Below are positions 13,777 to 20,224 of a DNA stretch of 37,993 bases, piece after piece (the first letter of the stretch is position 1; each line of letters starts with the position of its first letter). The notes beneath the pieces are model-generated. The model did not search any database and was not told where the DNA came from. It was given only the letters and a program-made list of their open reading frames with translations. The stretch is from IMG/VR virus record IMGVR_UViG_3300009158_000102, positions 1 to 37,993 of that record. One strand, given 5' to 3'. The DNA is from a virus. The position numbers and the translations under genes were made by a program.

Positions 13777-14633
13777 CGGTGCTGGCACCTCCCGCCGGGG
13801 CACGAGCACCGCGCGGCCGCCAGCTGGGGGGCGGAGCCGGGGGCGGCCGGCACCGCGGCCAGGAACAGCCGGAGCCGCGTCGAGCAGCTGCCAGCCGTCA
13901 GCCCCCGGGCCTCGCCGAACAGCACGCCGGCCAGTTCGCCCGCCGCGTTGAACATCGGGCCGCCGGAGTCGCCGTTTCTGGCCGTGGCCCGGCACTCGAC
14001 GAACTCCTTCGGGTGGGCCGGGGTCGGCGAGAGGTATTCGGTCACCACGCCGGTCTGCTCCAGGTAGCGGCCCTCCATGCCGAATCCGGCGATCGTCAGG
14101 CGGTCGCCGAGCCGCGGGGCCTGGGCCGCGATCTGCACCGGATAGGCGGCGGGCCGCGGCACGGCGATGGCGGCCAGATCCCAGGCGTCGTCCCACGCGA
14201 GCACGCGGCCGGGGGTTTGCGAGCCGTCGGGCCATGCCACCTTCACGTCGTTGCGCTTGTCGCGGACGACGTGCCAGTTCGTGAGCACGATCCCGGTCGT
14301 GCCGGTCACCCGCACGAGCACCCCCGAACCCATGTCGAGCGACGGGCCCGCGTGGCCGGCGGTCACCCTGGCGACGACGGGCCGGGGGCGGCCGACGGTG
14401 CGCTCGGATGGCCGTGGCTCGACGCCGGCCGGGTCGGGGGCCGCCGCGGCGAACACGGGCTCCACGACCGGGGCCGGAACGGGATCGGGCACCGTGCCCG
14501 TGCCCTCGCACACGGGGCACGGCATGAGAATCGGCGGCTCGCCGGAGACCCGGCGGCCGTCGCAGCCCGCGCACTCGGCGCCGCCGGTGTCGGATGCGAT
14601 GAGGAGGATGAGGATCGACGCAAGGAGTTTCAT
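13773..14633 (-). CDS. Secreted trypsin-like serine protease with cysteine-rich N-terminus
   Basis: 286 residues. A signal peptide (about 1-18, 'KLLASILILLIASDTGGA') is followed by paired CxxCxG motifs ('CAGCDG', residues 21-26, and 'CPVCEGTG', 39-46) like a DnaJ-type zinc-binding hairpin, then a proline-rich linker and an S1 trypsin-like domain with His121 ('VLTNWHVV'), Asp152 ('AWDLAAI') and Ser223 ('NGDSGGP'). It would be exported and act in the host envelope or on the virion surface. The substrate is unknown. It sits between a papain-like protein and two small membrane proteins. Confidence 0.88.
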   Translation of the reverse strand: MKLLASILILLIASDTGGAECAGCDGRRVSGEPPILMPCPVCEGTGTVPDPVPAPVVEPVFAAAAPDPAGVEPRPSERTVGRPRPVVARVTAGHAGPSLDMGSGVLVRVTGTTGIVLTNWHVVRDKRNDVKVAWPDGSQTPGRVLAWDDAWDLAAIAVPRPAAYPVQIAAQAPRLGDRLTIAGFGMEGRYLEQTGVVTEYLSPTPAHPKEFVECRATARNGDSGGPMFNAAGELAGVLFGEARGLTAGSCSTRLRLFLAAVPAAPGSAPQLAAARCSCPGGRCQHR

Positions 14634-14637
14634 GGGA

Positions 14638-15534
14638 TCACCCGGCCGCTGGCCGGCTCCAATCGTCGGGGAGGGTCACGGATGCGATCGCAAACGATCC
14701 ACGCCATGCGGAGCGAGCCGTTCGCTCAGAGTCGTATCTGGTGATCGTGTAGGAGTCCGGATAGGCCATGAGCCGCTCGTCGGCGATCCACTGGCACCAC
14801 GGCACCGCGTGGCCGTTGCGGCCGACCGAAACCGCGTAGCCGTGGAGCACCAGGCAGACCGCTTGCTCATAGGACGCCGGGAAGATCACCTCCAACGGCC
14901 GGAAGTTCTTCGCCGTCTCGCGCCACCCCTCCGGGAACCGGCCGAGCGACACCCACGGGCCCGCCGACTGGTTGGAGTTGCCCCCGCCGCTGGTGCCCGT
15001 GAGCGCGTGGGCGAAGCCGTAGTCGGCCGGCTGAAGCGTCTCGGGCAGGAAGCCGCGACGCACCGCGATTTCGAGCACGGCCCGCACATTCGCGCCGCCC
15101 CACTTCGACGGGTTGGCCTCCGCATAGATGCTCAGAGGCGACACCCACACCGAACCGAACCGGCTCGACTCTGGGTAGCGGGCGTCGGCCTGCGGCCCGT
15201 TGGGGTAGATCACGCCGCGGGCGCGGTTGCGGGCGGCCTCGAAGTTGGCCCGCAGCGAGTGGCAAGTGCACTCATGCGTGCCCGGTCGGCCGTCCCCCGG
15301 CCCCTGGTTGGTGTAGCGGTCGAGGAAGTTCATCGCCCACGTCTTGGCCGCATCGTTTTCGCGGGCCTTCGCTTCCCAGTCGCGCGGCTCGATCCACAGG
15401 GCATCCGGGAACTCGCGGGCCGCAGACCCGCACACGTCGCGGAGCGCGTCGTCGGTGTCCTCCGCGGCCAGGTGGTCGGGGTAGCCGTCGTGCTGCTGGA
15501 TCGGGAACACGTCGATCAGGCTCGGGTCGATCAT
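14638..15534 (-). CDS. Papain-like cysteine-protease-fold protein (possible peptidase or lysis protein)
   Basis: 298 residues, function not certain. 'YTNQGPGDGRPGTHECTCHS' (about 74-93) resembles the oxyanion glutamine and catalytic cysteine helix of papain-type enzymes, and 'LHGYAVSVGRNGHAVPWCQW' supplies a histidine in the right relative place, followed by 'DSYTI'. These are suggestive, not conclusive. It has no signal peptide. It overlaps its upstream neighbour by 4 bases and stands in the middle of the structural block, so it may be a virion-associated peptidase or a cell-wall enzyme. Confidence 0.6.
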   Translation of the reverse strand: MIDPSLIDVFPIQQHDGYPDHLAAEDTDDALRDVCGSAAREFPDALWIEPRDWEAKARENDAAKTWAMNFLDRYTNQGPGDGRPGTHECTCHSLRANFEAARNRARGVIYPNGPQADARYPESSRFGSVWVSPLSIYAEANPSKWGGANVRAVLEIAVRRGFLPETLQPADYGFAHALTGTSGGGNSNQSAGPWVSLGRFPEGWRETAKNFRPLEVIFPASYEQAVCLVLHGYAVSVGRNGHAVPWCQWIADERLMAYPDSYTITRYDSERTARSAWRGSFAIASVTLPDDWSRPAAG

Positions 15535-15941
15535 TCCACGGCCCTCCCGATCTCGTCGGCGGTGGTCGGGGCGGCCACGATCGACAGCACCGCGGAGCCT
15601 GACAGCACGACCAGGGCGGGCAGACCCTTTGCCTTGGCGGCATCGACGGCCGGCTGATACTGGGCGGGCACCTTGTCGGCCCCGTTGACCGTGTCCACCT
15701 CAAAGAGTGTGGCCACGACCGATCGCTCGCGGTTGAGCTTGTCGAGCCCCACGGTGACGCCGGCCGGGATGGCCGCGTCGCTTTTTTCATACACGTAGAC
15801 CGCGGCGCTTGCCTTGGCCGGCACCACGGGAACGACGGGCACGACCGTCGTCGGCCTGGTCCAGACGGGGATCGTCGGCATCGGCGGGAGGCCGATGAGC
15901 AGCACGAGTCCGGCGGTGAGGAGGAACACGGCCCGGATCAC
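15531..15941 (-). CDS. Secreted or membrane-anchored hypothetical protein
   Basis: 136 residues from GTG 15941 (GTGA overlap with the gene upstream). The N-terminal hydrophobic segment 'IRAVFLLTAGLVLLIGLPPM' is a signal anchor, followed by a proline/valine-rich linker and an alpha/beta domain ('AAVYVYEKSDAAIPAGVTVG', 'LPALVVLSGSAVLSIVAAPT') with an overall thioredoxin-like strand order but no CxxC. Function unknown; the gene order places it with exported proteins. Confidence 0.6.
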   Translation of the reverse strand: MIRAVFLLTAGLVLLIGLPPMPTIPVWTRPTTVVPVVPVVPAKASAAVYVYEKSDAAIPAGVTVGLDKLNRERSVVATLFEVDTVNGADKVPAQYQPAVDAAKAKGLPALVVLSGSAVLSIVAAPTTADEIGRAVE

Positions 15942-16186
15942 GGCGTGGAGCCCTCTGGCTTCAGGAGCTCGGCATGCAGCTGGAGCGCGATCTGCACCGC
16001 GGGGGTTTTGCCCTGGGTGCGGAGCCGCGTCGCGAGATCCGAGACGATCCGCACGTCGTCGGTGGGCACCTTGGCGCCGCCGCCGGGCCGCGGCACGAAC
16101 TTCGTCGCGGCGCGGACGGCCAGCACCACGCCCGAGATCAGGCACGCGGCGGCGACGACGACCTGGAGGACGGTGAAGAGGTTCAT
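15938..16186 (-). CDS. Small membrane protein, holin-like
   Basis: 82 residues from ATG 16186. A single N-terminal membrane helix ('FTVLQVVVAAACLISGVVLA') is followed by a basic, soluble helical tail with 'KTPAVQIALQLHAELLKPEG'. It overlaps both neighbours by 4 bases. Size and topology resemble class III-like holins or tail membrane proteins, but there is no family match I can support. Confidence 0.55.
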   Translation of the reverse strand: MNLFTVLQVVVAAACLISGVVLAVRAATKFVPRPGGGAKVPTDDVRIVSDLATRLRTQGKTPAVQIALQLHAELLKPEGSTP

Positions 16187-16476
16187 CGGGTTCCCTCCGC
16201 GGCGGCAGCTGCGGCGGCGGCCGCCTCGCCGAACGACACCACGAACCGCACCAGGGCCTCGCCCTCGGGCGTTTTCAGAATCGCGGCGATGTGGTCGACC
16301 AGCTGGTCGTCGAGCTTGGTCTCCGTCTTCGACGCCAGCCATTCGGCCAGGTCGGCGAAGATGAGCGACCGCTTCGCGGCGTCGGGCTCCGCGAGCCACC
16401 GCTGCCCGAAGCCGAGCACGGGCATCCATTGGTTGACCAGCCGGATCTGCTCGACGATCGATGTGATGGGTGGCAT
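16183..16476 (-). CDS. Hypothetical helical protein
   Basis: 97 residues, soluble, alpha-helical, ending in a run of nine alanines (about 84-94) followed by EGTR. Function unknown. 'VEQIRLVNQWMPVLGFGQRW' and 'LDDQLVDHIAAILKTPEGEA' suggest helices. It is coupled to the small membrane gene by ATGA. The alanine run may be a flexible linker and reflects GC-rich codon expansion. Confidence 0.6.
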   Translation of the reverse strand: MPPITSIVEQIRLVNQWMPVLGFGQRWLAEPDAAKRSLIFADLAEWLASKTETKLDDQLVDHIAAILKTPEGEALVRFVVSFGEAAAAAAAAAEGTR

Positions 16477-16492
16477 GGGGGCTTCCTTGGGG

Positions 16493-16927
16493 TTATCTGT
16501 GCAGCGTGTAGGTGAAGGTGACCACCGACGTGAAAAGCCGCTTCTCGGTGAGGTGGGCCGGCGAGAAGATCGCCTTGTTCTCCGCGCGGGTGAAACTCGC
16601 GGACGGAAACGCGGCGAGGGGCCGGGCGGCCATCACGGCGTCGATCACCTCTTGCGTTAGGTGCATGAGCGGATCGACCGAAGCCGGGTCGGTTCCGGCC
16701 ACCTTCCGCTGCACCGCGACATCGACGGAAACGGAGTGATTCGTTCGCGCCCGGTCGAGGTTGGTCATCGCGTTCCCCTCCGGCACGACCGTCACGCGGA
16801 CGCCGTCCATTTCTTTGAGGTCGAACGCCGGCGCGTAGTCGCGTTTCAGCGACACCGGGAGCGAGAACGTGGCGGCCTCGAGCTGCTCCAGAACCGCGTC
16901 GGCGATGTCGACGATGACGCTGGGCAT
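16493..16927 (-). CDS. Tail terminator / minor tail protein candidate
   Basis: 144 residues. 'LVDIADAV'-like N-terminus followed by 'DLKEMDGVRVTVVPEGNAM', 'RTNHSVSVDVAVQRKVAG' and a closing strand 'FTSVVTFTYTLHR' form the alpha/beta pattern of tail-terminator proteins in siphoviruses. It overlaps the preceding gene as TGATG. The assignment is from order (neck side of the morphogenesis block) and general pattern, not from a firm signature. Confidence 0.6.
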   Translation of the reverse strand: MPSVIVDIADAVLEQLEAATFSLPVSLKRDYAPAFDLKEMDGVRVTVVPEGNAMTNLDRARTNHSVSVDVAVQRKVAGTDPASVDPLMHLTQEVIDAVMAARPLAAFPSASFTRAENKAIFSPAHLTEKRLFTSVVTFTYTLHR

Positions 16928-17340
16928 CAGGCACCGCTCCCGATCTGGCGGGTGTGAATCCGGATCGTCTGGCGGAACGCGTCGGCGTATTTCCAGTGCT
17001 GGCCCTGGCTCCCGAGCGGTAGCACCTCATACACGTAGACCGTGCCGTCCTGGAGCTCCTCGACGCGGTCGCCGACCTCCGGGAGCGCCTCGACGCCGTC
17101 GATGGCCAGGTCGCACACCCGCACGAGGTAGTCGCGGGCCTCCGACCGGACCACGATCCCGTAGCCGTCGTCCTGCTGGTATTCCGTGCGGCCGATGGTG
17201 GCGAGCAGTTCGACCGAGCGATCGCCGCGGCGGTAGGTCACCGGGCTGGTCGCGTAGTCGTGCCGCTGGCGGCCGAGCCAATCGGAGGTGGTGCGGAAGA
17301 GGTTGGTCATGGTGTCATCGTTGGCAGTGGCCACGTTCAT
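16927..17340 (-). CDS. Head-closure / head-tail connector candidate
   Basis: 137 residues from ATG 17340; ATG 17310 ('MTNLFRTTSDWLGRQRHDYA') is a plausible alternative, and neither has a strong ribosome site. 'SDWLGRQRHDYATSPVTYRR' followed by 'YGIVVRSEARDYLVRVCDLA' and a C-terminal 'DGTVYVYEVLPLGSQGQHWK' resembles phage head-completion proteins of the beta-barrel type. It is immediately upstream of the tail terminator candidate, where such a gene is expected. Confidence 0.6.
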   Translation of the reverse strand: MNVATANDDTMTNLFRTTSDWLGRQRHDYATSPVTYRRGDRSVELLATIGRTEYQQDDGYGIVVRSEARDYLVRVCDLAIDGVEALPEVGDRVEELQDGTVYVYEVLPLGSQGQHWKYADAFRQTIRIHTRQIGSGA

Positions 17341-17359
17341 CGCTCGGCGCGAGCGGGCA

Positions 17360-18724
17360 TCAGAATCTCGACGTGAGGGCCGCTTGGATCGTCGTGGCGG
17401 CGAGTGCACATCCGGCGTCGTTCAGGTGGATACCGTCGCCGGTGTAGGTGTTGATCTGCGTTACCGGATTGAACATCGTCCCCGTGCCAGAAACGAACGC
17501 GTTCTTCGATCCGCCGATCGACGACATGGTGGACGCGAGCGCGGTTCGGAGCGTGGCGAGGTTCGACTCGTTGGTGGTGTTGCCGGTGGGGAATGGCGAC
17601 AGAACGACGCACCATGTGGACGGGTAGAAAGTGTTCCAGTAGTTGATCCATGCCGTGAGGTTGGCTTGGGTAGTCGCGGTCGTGACGCCCTGGATCACGT
17701 CGTTGATTCCGTGCTCCCAGAACACCATGAACGGCGGATCGTTGACCGTGTAGCGTCCCGTGAACGCCCGCAGGTATTCGTGCTGCGTGGACTGGCTCCC
17801 CGAGATCGCCTTGTTCAGCACGCGGGTGTTGATCTGCTTTGTGTCGCGGAACCAGTTCCGAATGAGGTATGGGTAGGATTGCGCGTATGAGGTTCCCGTC
17901 CCTGCCGTGATTGACGTTCCGTTCCAGACGATCGTCGGAAGGTCCGCGGTCACGTCGAAATCGCACTGGTATCCCTGAGCCGACCAGCAAAGGTGAACAG
18001 CCGACTTTGCGCGGACAGTCACGCGAAGAGCAGTGAACGATGCGCCGTTAGCAACGGTGGCCGTGCTGGTGGCAGAGAGGGCCGTGCCGGTGAGCGTCAC
18101 CGTCCAGCCCGACCCGCTTGCTGAAACAACCTCGCAGTCGGACGGAATGGTGTCGGTGAGCGTGGTGGTGCCAGACGCCGACGATCCAGACGAGTTCGTG
18201 ACCGTGATGTCATAGTAAAACTCGCGCTGATTCCCGGCGTCAGTCGTAGTTCCCTTGGATGCCGTGAGCGCGTTGCCGCCAGAGTTTGTTGCGAGCGCTC
18301 TAGTGAGGCTGGGGTCTTGGCTCGGAACGGAGAGCATCGCGCTGCTCATGTTCCGCAGGCTGTCCGGGCCGAGAAACTGGTTCAGCGGGATCGTCACGCC
18401 AGACGGGCCGACGTTGAAATATGTCACCGTCTGCGACGACGCCGGTAGTGCCGCACCGCTGAGATAGAGGCATGGCGACGCGAACTGGACAACGACCGGC
18501 ACGTTCGCCGTGAGTGTCACCGAGTCGATCCAGACGGCGCGGTAGTTGTAGTTGGCTGATCCGAGCGACCAGTCGCCGAACGGCAAACCGCCGGCGAAGT
18601 TGCGGCCATAGTAAAACAGTCTTGCCTGTCCGCCGTTATGGAACGGAAACCCCTCGTGCATGACGCGATCTTTGATCGCGGCCAGGCTCTTCGTTGGGAA
18701 ACGTGCTGGCAGTCCGGATGGCAT
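17360..18724 (-). CDS. SGNH/GDSL hydrolase with beta-sandwich domain (tail spike or fibre-associated esterase)
   Basis: 454 residues. The N-terminal half is a beta-rich structural part, including 'FYYDITVTNSSGSSASGTTT' (about 168-187), which matches DUF11-like repeats. The C-terminal half is an SGNH hydrolase: 'VWNGTSITAGTG' gives the serine, 'FWEHGINDVIQ' the Gly-x-Asn-Asp block, and 'DGIHLNDAG' the Asp-xx-His of the catalytic site. Such enzymes remove acetyl or acyl esters from carbohydrates, so it may deacetylate a host surface glycan. It is not signal-peptide bearing, so it is virion-borne or lysis-released. It is next to a collagen-like fibre protein. Confidence 0.8.
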   Translation of the reverse strand: MPSGLPARFPTKSLAAIKDRVMHEGFPFHNGGQARLFYYGRNFAGGLPFGDWSLGSANYNYRAVWIDSVTLTANVPVVVQFASPCLYLSGAALPASSQTVTYFNVGPSGVTIPLNQFLGPDSLRNMSSAMLSVPSQDPSLTRALATNSGGNALTASKGTTTDAGNQREFYYDITVTNSSGSSASGTTTLTDTIPSDCEVVSASGSGWTVTLTGTALSATSTATVANGASFTALRVTVRAKSAVHLCWSAQGYQCDFDVTADLPTIVWNGTSITAGTGTSYAQSYPYLIRNWFRDTKQINTRVLNKAISGSQSTQHEYLRAFTGRYTVNDPPFMVFWEHGINDVIQGVTTATTQANLTAWINYWNTFYPSTWCVVLSPFPTGNTTNESNLATLRTALASTMSSIGGSKNAFVSGTGTMFNPVTQINTYTGDGIHLNDAGCALAATTIQAALTSRF

Positions 18725-18737
18725 AGGTGTCCTCGTT

Positions 18738-19370
18738 TCAGTCGGCGAGCGCGGCGATCCAGAGCCGCGAGCCGTTGGGCCAGAGTTGGTAGACCGTGTT
18801 CGTCGCGCCCTTGTTCTCGTCTGCCGTCACTCTGACGGTCGTCAGCACGGAGGGCGTTCCGAGAGCGAGCATGGCCGCGTAGGTGGCGACCTGGGCGAAG
18901 GCGGCTTTGGCGTCGAGTGCAGCCTGAAGGCCGGTGATCGTCCCGACGGCCTGCGTCCCTGTGTGGGTCGAGCGGTCGCGGAGCTGGGCGTCTGTGGAGT
19001 TGGCCGTGGCGGCCGTCGCGATGCCGTTCAGCTTGGTCCGAAGGGCGGTAGTGAAGGCATAGACCTGGGGTGCGCCGTCGGCCGTGAACTGCAAGTAGCC
19101 GAGCGTGATCGCCTCACCGTTGATGGCGCTTGTTGAGCTATCGGCGCCGACGAACGTCTGGACCCCGTTGAGGTTTGGTGCGAACGTGCTTGGCTTACCC
19201 GTGATGCCGGCCCAGGTTGTCGTTCCGGCCGGGCCGGCAGCGCCTTGCGGCCCGGTGGCTCCGGTTGGCCCCTGCGGCCCGGCGGGCCCGATGCCGCCCG
19301 AAACAACCTCCACGGAGATTTCGGACCCAGCTTGTCCGCAGTCGGCCGAGACGATTATCTCGTCGCTCAT
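18738..19370 (-). CDS. Collagen-like fibre protein
   Basis: 210 residues. Residues about 27-50 are a short collagen-like Gly-x-y repeat ('GIGPAGPQGPTGATGPQGAA'), preceded by an N-terminal domain and followed by a long serine/threonine/alanine-rich region with 'THTGTQAVGTITGLQAALDA' (the 'HTG-Q-' motif common in phage tail-fibre repeats) and a beta-rich C-terminal 'NTVYQLWPNGSRLWIAALAD'. This is the standard design of phage fibre or receptor-binding adapter proteins. It likely forms a trimer with the SGNH protein encoded next. Confidence 0.8.
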   Translation of the reverse strand: MSDEIIVSADCGQAGSEISVEVVSGGIGPAGPQGPTGATGPQGAAGPAGTTTWAGITGKPSTFAPNLNGVQTFVGADSSTSAINGEAITLGYLQFTADGAPQVYAFTTALRTKLNGIATAATANSTDAQLRDRSTHTGTQAVGTITGLQAALDAKAAFAQVATYAAMLALGTPSVLTTVRVTADENKGATNTVYQLWPNGSRLWIAALAD

Positions 19371-19374
19371 GGTT

Positions 19375-19734
19375 TCACCGCTTCACGCAAACGACTCGAC
19401 CGATGAAGATGGTCCGCTTCTTGTCGCCCGGGGCCGTCCATCGAAACGACCATCGCGGGCCGGTGGCCGCCGACAGGGCCGTGGTTTGCGACCGCGTCAG
19501 CGACAGGCTGTATCGCGTCGACGCCACGCCGCTGATCGTCAGGTACTCCGTCGAGATCGCGAACGTCTGGAGCACCGTGCCGGTCGCGCTGATGACGTCG
19601 GCCTCGACCGCATAGCCCGTCAGGTTGCCCTGAAACGTCAGCCGGAGCGGGAAGTCGTCGCCGGCGACGAATTCGAGGCGCATCGTCCGCGCCCGCTGGC
19701 CGACAGAAACGACTGATTGATCGCAGCACGGCAC
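19375..19734 (-). CDS. Fibre- or baseplate-associated hypothetical protein
   Basis: 119 residues from ATG 19734; ATG 19683 ('MRLEFVAGDDFPLRLTFQGN') is an attractive alternative because it starts the well-folded part. The core is an all-beta domain: 'GYAVEADVISATGTVLQTFA', 'ASTRYSLSLTRSQTTALSAA' and 'PRWSFRWTAPGDKKRTIFIG'. This looks like the N-terminal domain of baseplate upper or fibre-attachment proteins. It ends 4 bases before the collagen-like gene. Confidence 0.6.
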   Translation of the reverse strand: MPCCDQSVVSVGQRARTMRLEFVAGDDFPLRLTFQGNLTGYAVEADVISATGTVLQTFAISTEYLTISGVASTRYSLSLTRSQTTALSAATGPRWSFRWTAPGDKKRTIFIGRVVCVKR

Positions 19735-19775
19735 CGCTCACCTCGTCGCTCGGGGAATGACTCACCAGGGCGGGG

Positions 19776-19814
19776 CAGGGGGCCGCGCCGAGCTTGGGCA
19801 TGCGCGGCCCCCTG
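19776..19814 (-). terminator. Perfect 13-bp stem-loop downstream of decoration gene
   Basis: CAGGGGGCCGCGC (19776-19788) and GCGCGGCCCCCTG (19802-19814) pair without mismatch around a 13-base loop. On the minus-strand transcript it lies 22 bases after the decoration gene stop and before the fibre-associated gene. There is no U-tract, so it is more likely an RNA-processing, attenuation or stability hairpin separating capsid from fibre genes than a standard terminator. Confidence 0.5.
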
Positions 19815-19835
19815 CAACCGAACGTCAGACCGCGA

Positions 19836-20165
19836 TCAGGCCGGGCAGAGCCGCACGCGGGCCTTGAGCTGGCCGGAGGTCTTGGCCACGGCCGCACGGC
19901 CGATCAACACGTCGGTGTTGGTCGTCGTGATGAGGCCCGAGCCGGCGTTCCAGTAGAGGAGCGCGCCGGCTGAGAACGTCGTGCCGCTGGCACAGTTGAT
20001 GTCGAACACGCCCTGGACGTGGAGCGTGCCGGCGGTGCCGTTGGCTACCGGCACCTTGGTGCATCCGATCTGCGTGCCCTGCACGACCACCGCGCCGCCA
20101 GCAAGGTCGCTGCCGGCGGTGAAGTCGATCGTATCCGGGCCCGAAACGTAGTCCGCGACTGCCAT
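19836..20165 (-). CDS. Capsid decoration protein (DUF2190-like)
   Basis: 109 residues. 'VADYVSGPDTIDFTAGSDLA', 'GGAVVVQGTQIGCTKVPVAN', 'TLHVQGVFDINCASGTTFSA' and 'GALLYWNAGSGLITTTNTDV' with a C-terminal 'KARVRLCPA' follow the DUF2190 pattern of small beta-rich phage proteins (decoration or head-fibre type). Gene position, directly after the major capsid protein, agrees. Role: binds the outside of the capsid and stabilises it. Confidence 0.8.
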   Translation of the reverse strand: MAVADYVSGPDTIDFTAGSDLAGGAVVVQGTQIGCTKVPVANGTAGTLHVQGVFDINCASGTTFSAGALLYWNAGSGLITTTNTDVLIGRAAVAKTSGQLKARVRLCPA

Positions 20166-20224
20166 GGGAAGGTCTTTCTTTCTGAGGTGTTGGGAATGGG
20201 TTGAAGGTCAGCCGATCAGGGGGC

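Noticed and set aside
14167-15657. 496-residue plus-strand ORF
   Set aside because: Antisense shadow of the protease and papain-like genes; low-complexity Arg/Ala/Pro composition.
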